DNA of 64,000 nt from Branchipolynoe longqiensis (taxonomy: Eukaryota; Annelida; Polychaeta; Phyllodocida; Polynoidae), in the NCBI GenBank assembly GCA_030323885.1, contig CM059186.1, positions 27,079,005 to 27,143,004 of the forward strand. Reading direction: 5' to 3'. This document shows, piece by piece, positions 9,554 to 19,555 of the stretch (the first letter of the stretch is position 1; each line of letters opens with the position of its first letter). The position numbers and the translations under genes are program-made. Below the pieces are notes generated by a model that was not told the DNA's origin, made no database searches, and saw only the letters and a program-made list of their open reading frames with translations.

Positions 9554-10222
9554 TCAGGGTAAGGTGGCCAGGGGTCTGACCATTGCTAGCACGCCGATCG
9601 TGGTGTTGTTCGTCGGTGCGTGTGGCCTCTCCAGGGCTGGGGTGTGGTCGATCCTGGCGTGTGGGTCGGCGTCGTTTGGGCGATCATTTTTTGGCTCCTG
9701 TGTTTTTGTTGATGGTGAGGAGAACAGTTTGTTTGTGGTGTCTGCCGCCTGACTGCACATTGCACCTCTGGTCAGTGTGTGAGGGGGGTGAGGGGGGGCG
9801 TGGGCGTTAGAGGGGGCGGTGTGGTGGGCGTGGCCAATGTTTACATTTTTCTCTAGCCGGTCGTGGGTGGGTGGGTAATCAGGTGGTGCCAGTTTACTTG
9901 CTGGGGCTGTTGTTTCTAAAGCGGGGGTGGTCTCGGGTGCGGGCGGGTAAGTGGGTGCTTCCGGTTTACTTCCCTGCGTGTTGATGCAACACTCGGGTGG
10001 GGCCTCAGTGGCGGGCGGGTAACTGGGTGTTTCCGGTTTACTTCCGGGTGTGCTGTCGTGGAGAACGGGTGGGACCCTTGTGGCTTGCGGGTAACTGGGG
10101 GTTTCCGGTTTACATTGGGGGAGGGAGGTCGGGGGGTCGCCCGGGTAAACGGGGGTTTCCGGTTTAGTTAAGGGGATGGGTAACTGAGGGCTTCCGGTGC
10201 ACGGGGCGTGTGGGGTTGCCAA
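9554..10222 (-). CDS. DIRS element proline-rich repeat linker ORF
   Basis: 222 residues of tandem KPETPSYP-type repeats (SKPETPSYPPATEAPPE and variants), encoded by ~70-base DNA repeats with ggtttccggttta on the plus strand. Probably an expanded spacer between gag and pol. It may not be translated as a separate protein. Confidence 0.45.
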   Translation of the reverse strand: MATPHAPCTGSPQLPIPLTKPETPVYPGDPPTSLPQCKPETPSYPQATRVPPVLHDSTPGSKPETPSYPPATEAPPECCINTQGSKPEAPTYPPAPETTPALETTAPASKLAPPDYPPTHDRLEKNVNIGHAHHTAPSNAHAPPHPPHTLTRGAMCSQAADTTNKLFSSPSTKTQEPKNDRPNDADPHARIDHTPALERPHAPTNNTTIGVLAMVRPLATLP

Positions 10223-10523
10223 GCGCGCTTGTGGGTCAGCGGCAGGGGCCGCGGGGTCATCGGGTGGGGGGGGTAATTAGAGGGTCGAGGTTGGCGAGGG
10301 GAGTAAGTGGGTTAGCTAGATGGGGGGGGGGGGCAGGTGGGTTGGGGTGGGCTGTGGTCTGAGGTTCTAGTACAAACAGGCGGCGGTAATACGTTACGGG
10401 CGTCGTATGGGGGCGAACGGGCGGCAATAATGGCACAGTGCATCTTACTTTTTGGTATGTAGTGCTGGTCGTCCTTGTCGCCATCATTAACGACCGGGCT
10501 CCCCCCGATCCGCACTCCGCCGC

Positions 10524-11255
10524 TTAATGAAAATCCTGAGGCTGTGCCTCCTCCGCGCTGGCAGCCGCCGCCTTCCTTTCCTGTTGCCTGCGTTTGTTAT
10601 TACAGTCCATCTCCTTGTGTACATTGGCTTTATGATATTTATTGGCACACCAGCCACACAGGTGCACGAGCCTATCGGGCATTAGGCCGTGGGTAGCCGT
10701 GAAGCCGCAGTCACTGCCCCAGTTCCACTTGTGGCACGGTCTACCGTCAGTCTCTGCGTTAAAGTCCTGTCGGCGATATTGGTTGGCGGCGGGCGTGGCG
10801 GGGGGGTCTTGGCGGGCTGAGGCGCTCGCCTCGTCCGTGCGTTGGGCTGGGAGGGGGTATGTGGCAGTGCTCCTCGCCATCCTCCTAGTGTTGCCAAGTC
10901 GTGTACCGGTAAGGCACGCGTCCCGTTGCACGTCCTTTATTGCGTGAGTGTCTCTCCAACCTCTCGGGAGTCTGCCGTCCTCAATCATTGTGAAAAAAAT
11001 TTCTGACCAGGCCAGGCACGTGGCCCAGTCCCAGTCCGCCGCCATGTTGGAAATTTGCTCCATGTGATCACGGATCGGCGCAGCCCAGTCCCTCGGCACC
11101 GTCGGATCTTTGCACATCCTACTGAGTGCCGAGTAGTATTCGTGCCAGGCACTTTCTCCCAGTCCGACTTTCCCTTTTCTGTCCCCCCGAATAACAAACA
11201 AGTGGGGCATTAGCTGTCTCCTACCTCTCCTCCGTGTGTAGTTGTCTCCCGCCAT
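10524..11255 (-). CDS. DIRS element gag-like ORF, capsid/zinc part
   Basis: 243 residues with HEYYSALSRM, SEIFFTMIEDGRLPRGWRD and a C-terminal cluster CHKWNWGSDCGF...H...HLCGWC, a probable zinc-binding knuckle. The same blocks appear in the second element (EAIFTWIADGRLPHGWHD, then CPAWN ... HVCAYC), showing a conserved gag domain. Separated from the ORF upstream by a frame change. Confidence 0.65.
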   Translation of the reverse strand: MAGDNYTRRRGRRQLMPHLFVIRGDRKGKVGLGESAWHEYYSALSRMCKDPTVPRDWAAPIRDHMEQISNMAADWDWATCLAWSEIFFTMIEDGRLPRGWRDTHAIKDVQRDACLTGTRLGNTRRMARSTATYPLPAQRTDEASASARQDPPATPAANQYRRQDFNAETDGRPCHKWNWGSDCGFTATHGLMPDRLVHLCGWCANKYHKANVHKEMDCNNKRRQQERKAAAASAEEAQPQDFH

Positions 11256-11345
11256 CTGAATGAGGCTGTCGATTGCTTCTCTGCTGTCCTGGTCTGGATC
11301 GGAGGACTGTGATCTCCTGTCGTATCGACTCCTGCTCGTCTGTGT

Positions 11346-11906
11346 TCAGTAACCATCCATGCTCCTTACAGACGTGTAGTTTGCTGGTGATCGGGGCCTG
11401 TGTCTCCTGTTGGCCGATCTTGAGTCGCTCTCGTTATCCTGTGAGCGTCTCCTCGTGTGGTTATCCGGTGAGCGTCTCGCCTGCTCGTTGTCCGTTGAGC
11501 TAGCACTGCGTCGTCGTGCCGGGGTTCTCTTGGCAGCCGCTGTGGTCCTCCTCGGATCTTTCCTGCTGGCACTCTCCCCTATAACCGTAATGCTAGGGGA
11601 GCGCTTCCTCCTGTTGATGTTTTGTTCAACCGCTTCCATGCGGTCGATCAGTCCGGAGGTGGCTATCTGTAATTGTTGTGCTAACGTGTCGGCAATCGTT
11701 TGCTTTATCTCCTCCATGCGGTCGTGTGGGTTGTCCGGCTGTTCTGCAGGTTGCTCGTCCCGGGTCTCGGTGACTTTTTTGTGTGTGGCCGGTTTTTTAA
11801 CTACAGATCGGGGTCGTCCTCGGGTTCTCGGTGTTCTGGGCGTAGGTGGAGGGGTTACCTCCTCCTCCTCGGTTTCTTCCCTTTGTCTTTTTGTGGTGCG
11901 CGGCAT
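11346..11906 (-). CDS. DIRS element gag-like ORF, N-terminal part
   Basis: 186 residues starting MPRTTKRQREETEEEE: an acidic/basic disordered lead, then a likely coiled coil (DTLAQQLQIATSGLIDRMEA) and an RS-rich tail. The gag-only element at 35.2-36.9 kb has the same layout (MPG start, basic lead, LEALQHLTTRMDALES helix). Confidence 0.6.
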   Translation of the reverse strand: MPRTTKRQREETEEEEVTPPPTPRTPRTRGRPRSVVKKPATHKKVTETRDEQPAEQPDNPHDRMEEIKQTIADTLAQQLQIATSGLIDRMEAVEQNINRRKRSPSITVIGESASRKDPRRTTAAAKRTPARRRSASSTDNEQARRSPDNHTRRRSQDNESDSRSANRRHRPRSPANYTSVRSMDGY

Positions 11907-12189
11907 CTTGTTATCTTGAGAAAATTAGTCTGGAGGTCAGCTCGTGTTGTCCGAGCGGCGTCTTGAGGCTGAGTCCCGGTTGGCGGCAACGGTATGGCGT
12001 TCTGGGAGGTTCGTGGCTGCTCCGCTAGGGTCGACAGTTCGAGTCCAACGCGATAGGTGGCGCCAGGAGCAGCCCGTCTCGGCGCCCGAATTACCCACGT
12101 TGCAGTACAACATGGACAATTGACTTAGGTGGGGAAGGATAAAGATTTTTTATTTGTAAGAATAATACATTACTTCATGCATATGACTA

Positions 12190-12480
12190 TATATATATTA
12201 ACTCCGTGTTTTGCAGATTTTATTCTTGGCATTACTGATGGGCTGCCTATATATAGTCATACATATATAGTAGATAATATATTTAATATATTATTTACAA
12301 TATATTGTATATTATATATGACTATATATTCACTGTATGTTTTGCATATATCATCGATTGGATCTGGGCCTTACTGATGGGCTGCCTGTATATGGTAATG
12401 CATAGATAGTAGATAATATATTTAATACATTATTTATAATATATTGTATATTATATATAATATATTAATATACTTTATAT
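12190..12480 (+). repeat. Tandem ~130-base units carrying copies of the exon d acceptor
   Basis: Two units. Each has a tgttttgca..ttt.at segment, then ttactgatgggctgcct, followed by AT-rich tagataatatatttaata. The same segment is the true start of the THADA exon at 13456. The first keeps TTTTGCAG; the second has TTTTGCAT. Confidence 0.8.
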
Positions 12481-12562
12481 ACTAGCTTTAATCTGTGCTG
12501 TGCATTGGTTAAAGCTAGGCTCTGCATTAATCCCTGGACCAATATTGTGGTAAACTGTTGTA

Positions 12563-12887
12563 CAGTCAAACCCCGTTAAACCAAGCTCGGTTAAACCAAA
12601 CAAGTGGTTAATCCAAACTTTTTTCGGCGGCCCGGCAAAATACTACCATTTATCATATAAAAAAGTTGTTTATCCAAAGTATCGGTTAATCCAAACAAAA
12701 TTGTCGGGCCCCAGGCCACTTCCGGTACTGTTAAACCAAACTTTCATGTGGTTATAAGGTCATCTGAGACCCCACCAACTTTTTTATATGATAAATGGTA
12801 GTATTTTGCCAGGCCACCGAAAAAAGTTTGGATTAACCGATCATTTGGTTTAACCGAGCTTGGTTTAACGGGGTTATACTGTATATA
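12563..12887. mobile_element. Pogo/Tigger-like MITE
   Basis: Left end tacagtcaaaccccgttaaa and right end ttaacggggttatactgta are inverted, with repeated ggttaatccaaac between. A related right half lies at 12985-13066. Assignment to the pogo group is from the terminal style only. Confidence 0.6.
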
Positions 12888-13455
12888 CATAAAAAAACAA
12901 TAATCAAAGTGTCCACATACATTGTATATTACATTCATAATGCACCCACGTTTTTGCCAAAGCCAAGCCAAAGTCGAAGCCAAAGCTCAGTTAAACCAAT
13001 GATCGGTTAATCCAAACAAATTTCTAGGGTCCCTTCAAGTTTGGTTTAACGGGGTTATACTCTATATATATATTCACGGTCTCGGACTATATTCAGAGAC
13101 CCTGTATATATCTACATTCTCTGCTATAGCCTGGACCCATGCACAGTACTGTTTCAATATAGTGCCGCCATCTCATGGAATCCATCTGTACCATTATGTG
13201 GTAAACCATATCGGTGGCGCTATCTAATGGTGGAGTTAACAACACTCACGGTTACGTGACTCAAAATTGATGTCACTCTAGTCAAAGTGACCAAAGTTAG
13301 TAAAAAAACAACCATCAAAATTAATATGGAATGTGTATGGTAGGCACAAAAAAGACATGGGCAAAGCCGATTAACAGAGGAGTAGTGATCAGAACGACCA
13401 TAAACCGTAACCACCATTTGGTATTATATATAGATATTCCCTGCGTGTTTTGCAG

Positions 13456-13608
13456 ATTTCATCGACTGGTTCTGGACCTTACTGATGGGCTGCCTGTCAC
13501 CGGGCGCCAGCTACCAGCGGCTGAAGTCAGCCCTTGACTGGACAATGCTTGTTCTGGATACCTTCTCCTATCAGCCGCACAGGCATCAGCGCAAAGGCAC
13601 AACCCCAA
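13456..13608 (+). CDS. THADA: THADA exon d
   Basis: Encodes DFIDWFWTLLMGCLSPGASY, then QRLKSALDWTMLVLDTFS. The 'LSPGASYQR...A' stretch resembles the THADA 'LFPGSSFQR..AL' segment. Acceptor TTTTGCAG, donor AA|GTAAGC at 13609, phase 1. Its first ~50 bases, with the acceptor, are present as degraded extra copies upstream near 12212 and 12334. Confidence 0.85.
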
Positions 13609-13620
13609 GTAAGCTTAGTG

Positions 13621-13914
13621 CAGGGTCCGTACGGGGCCTGAAAAGTCTTGAAAAATCTCTAACTTCATTTTGCCCCATTTCAAGGCCTTGAAAAGCCTTG
13701 AATTTAACCTATTTTTTGGTAATTAGTTTTGAAAAGCTTTGAATTCCAATAAACTGTCCCCACTGATCTAAATTAGTCCGAAATCGTCATTCACCATTGT
13801 TGTTTTTTCTGAAATCCAAATGAAAATAGTCTTGAATTCCTATCAAAAACAGCCCTGAAAAGCTGTGAAATAGCCTTAAATTCCATATCTTCAGATGTGT
13901 ATGGCCCCTGTTAG
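13621..13914 (+). mobile_element. CAGGGTCC-family MITE
   Basis: Starts cagggtccgtacggggcctg and is full of gaaaagtcttgaa/gccttgaatt motifs; ends gtgtatggcccctg. It follows exon d's donor by only 12 bases. Related copies lie at 20484, 37661, 39537 and 54590. Confidence 0.65.
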
Positions 13915-14126
13915 TGTTGCCACCGGAGTACCACTTTTTTTCTCTCTTTTTTTTTCTGAGGGAATGTTGCATTCGTAGATTTGAGGAAAAATTCCACAAT
14001 TGGTTTTCCTCATTCCACTGCTCCTTGCACTATCCTAGTAACGCCAACCACCATGCAAGTATACATTTTTTGTTTAATGAGTTTGGATCGGTCAGGATTC
14101 AAACCTTGAGTTTGTCCCCCATTCAA

Positions 14127-14720
14127 TCAATCAATAGTTCCGTCCTCTAGTCGAGGGTTGGATGCAATGGTTCTCCACTTGTCCCGATGGTGTGCTGTTC
14201 TGATAGACTGTGAATAATTCAAGCCTGTCCACTGTGAAATATTTGTAAACCATGATGTTCTTGGTCTCCCTCTCCCTCTGCTGCCATTCACCTTCCCTTC
14301 CAACAATGTACGGTATATTGAACTCTGACGAATGATGTGGCCAAAATAAATAAGTTTCTTTGTCTGTATAGTGGCAAACAAGCTTTTCTTATTTTTAATT
14401 TTTCTGAGAACTTCTTTGTTGGTGATCTTCTTTGTCCATGATATTTTCATCATCCTTCGATAAGTCCACATCTCAAATGCTGCTAAACGTTTGTACATTT
14501 TCTTAGAGATTGTCCATGTCTCTGCCCCATACATTAGAGTAGACCACACATAACGCTGAAGAATACGCTACCTTGTTTGTATTAATATCTTACTTGATGT
14601 TAACACTCTATACATTTTGGAGAATGTTGTTCGGGCTATTGTTATCCTTCTTTTAATTTCTTCCTCACATCTCCCATCATTTTGTCCCCCATTACCTGCC
14701 TCATTTGAAGCGGACGTTAA
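14127..14720 (-). pseudogene. LINE reverse transcriptase C-terminus, decayed
   Basis: Minus strand reads DGRCEEEIKRRITIARTTFS, then YGAETWTISKKMYKRLAAFE, MWTYRRMMKISW and FGHIIRQSS, the C-terminal extension common in metazoan non-LTR elements. It is broken by a frameshift near 14560. The 3' end carries a short ttgattgatt repeat, as expected of LINE tails. Confidence 0.8.
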
Positions 14721-14888
14721 AAAATCAATCGGTTTTGAGAGTTGATTTATTTTTTGAGAGTGCAACTTTGTTATTGTAAATAACTGTATTGTCACATGGC
14801 TGGAAGACCAGTGCCACGGCGCTGACAAAAGACTTTATTCAATGAATAAACTATATTTACAACCAAAAAAAAAAAATGCTGTTTATTA

Positions 14889-15230
14889 TTAAAGTTCCAT
14901 AGTCCGATGGTTTTGAGTTTCTGTAATTATTTTTAGATAAATATGTTGATCTGATTGTTATAATCTACCTTATTTTAGTTTAAAGTAACATTTATTTTAA
15001 GTGGCTGAACTTTGAGATATTTGAAGTGTAAACATGTCAAAATAGTTTTGGCAAATGACACTGTAGGCTTCTGCAGTCACAGGTTCTATTAAATTGAGTC
15101 AGTATTTCCTTCCATGTGGCAACAAATGCAAAATAAGTGCATCATTATCAAAGTTACATATGTAGAATCAAATCTAGATAATTGTTTTGGTTTTGAAAAT
15201 TTGATGCTTCATCGGACTAGCGAGCTTTAG
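14889..15230 (+). mobile_element. TTAA-MITE 'catagtccgat' family, full length
   Basis: ttaaagttccatagtccgat at the left and catcggact..cgagcttta at the right; ~340 bp. The body has the shared ctgaactttgagatatttga and ggttttgaaaatttgatgct blocks. Confidence 0.75.
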
Positions 15231-15597
15231 GGTATCAGTCTTGATTGGTGTTCTTTATTTTTGTCCAGGATTCCAGGGTGGCATTTATTTCAGCTAGTTC
15301 CAAAGGATAAATCGTTTTGAAAAAAATATTCCTGCTCCTCTTGAGCCATATATGGGATGTAAAAGGGACAAAAATCACGTGATGAATACTTCTAACCTTC
15401 CACGTCTCATTGCAACATGCAGGAAATAAGCATCCTCCTTTAATTTGCGCATTATGGTTTGGCATGTAGCATGTACTTCTTTCAAAAAGGTTGGAGGCAA
15501 GGTGTATGCAGTGCTTTGCTAAAACAATTCAAGAATAAATAAGGGTCTGTGTGAGTGAAACGTGATTGTATATTCTTTGCTGTGAAACGACTCTATG

Positions 15598-16013
15598 GCC
15601 GTATTCGATTCTGACGCCCCGGGCGACTGGGGATACCCGAGGCGTTAAGATTTCAAATAGAACACGGCGAGCGGAGTCTAGAATTAAATGTGCCGTATGC
15701 AAAACGACCCGACCCCAGTAACCCACGTCTTAGTTGGGGGTGCTAGGAGCGATGACATCACATTTGTGCTGGTACCGTCCTGTAGCAGTACAAGTCCTAT
15801 GTGTTTTTTTAATAACCCAGATTAATGAAATGGAAATATAACTAAACTATGCAATCATAAATACTTTAAATCCTAGTTATATCGGTTTTTTTTTTTTTAA
15901 AGGCACCATTTTTCCATCCCGAGCGTATTCGTTTATGCAACTCGAGGTTGTATGGTCTGCGTATTCGCAAAAAGATGGCTCGGGTGACCCGAGTTGTTTA
16001 ATCGAATACGGCC
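15598..16013. mobile_element. MITE with ggccgtattcgatt inverted ends, copy 1
   Basis: Left ggccgtattcgatt, right aatcgaatacggcc, with CCCGGG/ACCCGAG-rich subterminal sequence. Confidence 0.7.
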
Positions 16014-16204
16014 TAAATGGTACTGTGTTCACAGGTGTTGTATGCAACCTGGTGGCTATGGCCTCACATGGTGCGACTCTATATGGTAGTGTGTACACTA
16101 CATGGTGGCTATGGCCTTCTCACATAGTGTGACTCTATGGTAGTTGTTCACAGATGCTGTACGCCACCTGGTGGCTATATCCTCCTCACATGGTGTTACT
16201 CTAT
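16014..16204 (+). repeat. Short tandem units between two MITE copies
   Basis: About three ~65-base units of 'gtgttcacaggtgntgtaygc', 'cacctggtggctat' and 'ctcacatggtg'. A further unit follows copy 2 (16684-16740), so the MITE seems to have been inserted into, or duplicated with, this tandem unit. Confidence 0.6.
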
Positions 16205-16681
16205 GGCCGTATTCGATTAACACGACCCGGACGACTCGGGTCACCCGACTTGCTAGAATTTCAATTCGAACACCGCGTGTGGAGTCGATAAAAATAAGTG
16301 CCGTGTCCAAAAGTCCTGACCCCAGTAACCCACGTCTTGGCTGGGGGTGGCTAGGAACGATGACATCACATTTGCACTGGTACCATCCTGTAGGATAACA
16401 GCAACCAGTACCAATCCTATATGTTTTTTTGGTAATAACCCAGATTAATGAAATGGAAATTAACTAAACTATGCAATCATAAAATACTTTAAATCCTAGC
16501 TATAGTTATATCAGTTATTTAATAATTTAAAAAAAATTAAAAAGAGGTTTTGGTTAAGCCACCATTTTTTTTCACCCCGAGCATGGAGAAGCATATTAGT
16601 TTATTCAACCCAAGTCTGTAGGATGTGCGCATGCGCCAAAAAGTGGCTCGGGTGACCCGAGTTGACTAATCGAATACGCCC
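16205..16681. mobile_element. MITE with ggccgtattcgatt inverted ends, copy 2
   Basis: Same ends and internal 'ccccagtaacccacgtctt' block as copy 1, but diverged in the body. Confidence 0.7.
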
Positions 16682-16954
16682 CAAATGTTATGTGTTCAAA
16701 GGTGCTGTACGCCACCTGATGGCCATCGCCTCCTCGCGTGGACAATGGGACTTCTACTCTCCGACCAATGCGAGGCTCATCCTCACCTGTCTGCTGCATG
16801 GAACTGACGAAGTAAATAAACCCGGGTTGTCCATTAGATAACACAAATCTACATAACACAAATCTACATAACACAAATCTATACATATTTAACCACATAA
16901 TTGCAGAGTGATATCTACCAGCTGGCCCTACATAGTGGCCAATTTGACTTTGAC

Positions 16955-17270
16955 ATCGCGGTAGATAACTTAGCAGGCTTCCCGTGAGGAAGGTCGGGAC
17001 TTCGATTCCTGGTCGAGTCAACCCAATGACTTACAAAAATTGATAATTGTCGCTACCTAGTCTGGTACTAGACATTATTAGGATAGGGCAAGGACTGGTT
17101 AGCTCAGTATCAAGATAATGTGACTGAATGGAAAATCAGGTCATGCTGCTGGCAGCCTGGTTTCCGAGTGGGGCAGCACTAAAGTCGCGATGAGTGTGCA
17201 CTGTCACAAGTCGGTACCCACCCTGATATGACCTTAGATGGTACTAGGACGTAAAACAACAAAGCACAAA
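16955..17270 (+). mobile_element. SINE, head type 1 (degraded head)
   Basis: gcttcccgtgaggaaggtcg, then attcctggtcgagtc and the common body and tail to gtaaaacaac. Confidence 0.8.
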
Positions 17271-17403
17271 CTCTAGCTTGTCTGAGCAGATGTCACTGTT
17301 TTACCTAGAGGAGAGATTCAGGAGTAAAGTGTTGAACAAAATGCTACCCAAAGATATTCAACTACCTTCTTGAAAACCACATATAGCAGTGTTACATGTT
17401 AAA

Positions 17404-17459
17404 GTTGGTTGTTGGAATTTTACGTCCTGGCAACATCTAAGGTCATATCAAGACGGGAT
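17404..17459 (-). mobile_element. SINE tail fragment
   Basis: Reverse complement of the tail (tttacgtcctggcaacatct...), with no body. Confidence 0.75.
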
Positions 17460-17629
17460 GGTTTAAATCTTACCACGTATATTCATTTTCTATAAATAAT
17501 GCAGAATAGATAGAACTGGCCATATATAACTTATAAGAAAATTATAAACTACAAATAGAATGATAAATTACAAATAAAACACTTATGTACATCTACATAA
17601 CACTCATGTTTTTTTTTTTTTTGCTTCAG

Positions 17630-17874
17630 ATCCGAGAGATGACTGGAAGTATTTTCCTGACCTATTTCCACTGGCCATTGCGACTGTCTCCTTATTGCAC
17701 GCCACCTGCTGGGGACTCGGTGCAGGAGGCACCACCTAGTGAGAATCAGCGGGTGTCGCCCCCTAGTGAGGCCAGTGCGTACCGCCTGCTGCAGACGGGT
17801 CTCCGGCTGTGCAACAGCGCCAAACCACACGAGAGCGAGAGTGGGGCCCTTCTGATAAAGATGATATTTCAAAA
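17630..17874 (+). CDS. THADA: THADA exon e, with an apparent one-base frameshift
   Basis: From the acceptor TTGCTTCAG the spliced frame reads DDWKYFPDLFPLAIATVSLL then HATCW and meets a TAG near 17738. Shifting by one base in the G run 17711-17714 instead continues DSVQE... to AYRLLQTGLRLCNSAKPHES and GALLIKMIFQKYV, which is clearly THADA-like. The donor GTACGT at 17875 fits phase 2 in that second frame. The extra G could be an assembly error, a polymorphism or a real lesion. Confidence 0.8.
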
Positions 17875-17916
17875 GTACGTCTGCAAGCTTCTTTTCTACT
17901 GCTCGAGGCTGGAATG

Positions 17917-18250
17917 ACCAGACGCGGTGGCCGAATCAGTAGAGCGCGGGCCTCGCGTGCGGAAGGTCAGGAGTTTGGTTCCCGGTCAAGTCAAAACAAT
18001 GACTTACAAAATTGATACCGGTCGCTATCTAGCCTGGCGCTCGGCATTATTAGGATACGGCAAGGACTGGTTAGCTCAGGGTCATGATAATTTGACTGAG
18101 TGGGATATTGGGTTCATGGTGCCAGCGGCCTGGTCTCTCAGTGGGGCAGCACTATAAATTCGCCATGAGTGATCACTGTCATAAGTCGATGCCTGTCCTG
18201 ACATGACCATAGATGTTGCTAGGACGTAAAACCCAAGCATAACAAACAAA
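17917..18250 (+). mobile_element. SINE, head type 1, near full length
   Basis: gcggtggccgaatcagtaga and gtgcggaaggtcaggagttt, tRNA-like A/B boxes. Begins 43 bases after the donor of the exon ending at 17874. Confidence 0.88.
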
Positions 18251-18660
18251 TTATGCTCTAACGCTGTAATTATGAGATAGTAGGGGGTGTAGAGCTGGAA
18301 AGGGGTTACATTGTGTGTTCAGGCAGAGGAGTAGCCAGAAATTAATGATAAATTATGAGCAGAAAAATATTTGCACCTGTGGGTTTTCCACAAGGTGCGT
18401 ACAGGAAATTAAAAAAATTGTAAGCACAAAATAAAAAAATGTATATTATGAAAGATTTAGTGTGGGAAAAAATATGGCGCTCAGACAAATTGTTCAAATG
18501 TGCTTACACTAAGTTACAGTGCAACAATGTAGCCACCCCCCTTGTCAGACATGTGTATTTCAGGGCTGAAAGAACTCCGCAATATTGACGATTTTCCATG
18601 TTTTCGGTAATTTGCTAGTTTCGTCAGAAATTCAGATCGAAATAACTCATCTTTACAGAG

Positions 18661-19010
18661 GGACCAGACTGGATGGCCGAATGAGTTGAGCATCCGTCTC
18701 CTGTTTTGGGAGATTGGGGGATCCGAACCCATGGGCTCGTCGGTTTGAAACCTGGTCAAATCAAAACAATGACTTAAAAATTGATACTTGTCGCTTCCTA
18801 ACCAGGCACTCAACATTATTGGGATAGGGCACGGACTGGTTGGCTCATTGTCAGGATAATGTGACTGAGTGGGATATCGGGCCATGGTGCTGGTGGCCTG
18901 GTCACCCAGTGGGGCAGCACTATAAAATCGCATGAGTGTGCACTGTCAGAAGTCGGTACCCGTCCTGATATGACTTTAGATGTTGCTGGGATGTAAAACC
19001 AACAAACAAA
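18661..19010 (+). mobile_element. SINE, head type 2, full length
   Basis: ggatggccgaatgagttgag and a long variable arm (cctgttttgggagattgggg), tRNA-Leu/Ser-like; the body and tail are as in type 1. Ends about 50 bases before the next acceptor. Confidence 0.88.
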
Positions 19011-19063
19011 TCTTTACTGAGATGTGTCCAATGCAGTACAACTTTCAACTTTTTTATTTGCAG

Positions 19064-19269
19064 AATTGTGGTGGAGCAAAAGCAGGAGGTGGATTTCCGT
19101 TTGTTGGGCCAGGATGCTGTGGTGGAAAAGCTGCTCCATGTTGAGGAGGACCAGGAAGCAGAGACCACTGCCCGGCAGTTCATCAGACACCTGGTGGCTT
19201 TGGTGGAAACTAGCCTCGGCAGTACACAAAGGGACACCTTGCACGGGGCCAGAACGACTCCAATGCACG
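19064..19269 (+). CDS. THADA: THADA exon f
   Basis: Reads KIVVEQKQEVDFRLLGQDAV, then FIRHLVALVETSL and ARTTPMHG. The 'PMHG' end corresponds to the conserved P-[ML]-HG of THADA. Acceptor TTTGCAG, donor GTATGC at 19270, phase 1. Confidence 0.87.
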
Positions 19270-19317
19270 GTATGCAGCCACCAGTCCTGATTTGTATTAT
19301 CACTCTCCTTTTTTGTT

Positions 19318-19350
19318 CTTCTCCTTTTTCTTCTTCTTCTTCTTCTTCTT
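19318..19350 (+). repeat. (TTC)n microsatellite
   Basis: ttcttcttcttcttc run followed by a SINE tail fragment at 19354-19402. A second TTC/TTTTC-rich tract lies at 19475-19556, followed by another SINE tail at 19556-19638. Confidence 0.85.
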
Positions 19351-19353
19351 CTT

Positions 19354-19402
19354 TGTCCTGATATGACTTTAGTTGCCAGGACGTAAAAACACAAACAAAT
19401 AA
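19354..19402 (+). mobile_element. SINE tail fragment
   Basis: gtcctgatatgactttag ... gtaaaaacacaaac. Confidence 0.75.
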
Positions 19403-19555
19403 ACAATCTTCTTCTGACCCCAATGTTCGGTACATAACTAGAGTCCTCATATGTATGGCTGCTTTATTATTGTTGCTTCTTCTTTTTCTTCTTCTTTTTC
19501 TTTTCTTCTTTTTCTTCTTTTTCTTGTTCTTTTTCTTGTTCTTCTACTTCTTCTT

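Larger units (their letters stand above)
6275..12120 (-). mobile_element. DIRS-order retrotransposon, nearly complete
   Basis: Minus-strand order: two gag-like ORFs (11906-10524), a proline-rich linker, RT-RNase H (9358-7655) and a tyrosine recombinase (7731-6632). RT plus RNase H plus tyrosine recombinase and no integrase defines the DIRS order (DIRS/Ngaro/PAT). GC content is well above the flanks, as if recently arrived. I could not identify its terminal repeats, so the outer limits are estimates. It lies antisense in the THADA intron between exons 6043 and 13456. Confidence 0.85.

Noticed and set aside
11937..12100. LTR-retrovirus primer-binding site (TGGCGCC on the minus strand)
   Set aside because: The element encodes a tyrosine recombinase and no integrase or LTR was found, so a tRNA-primed LTR interpretation does not fit.
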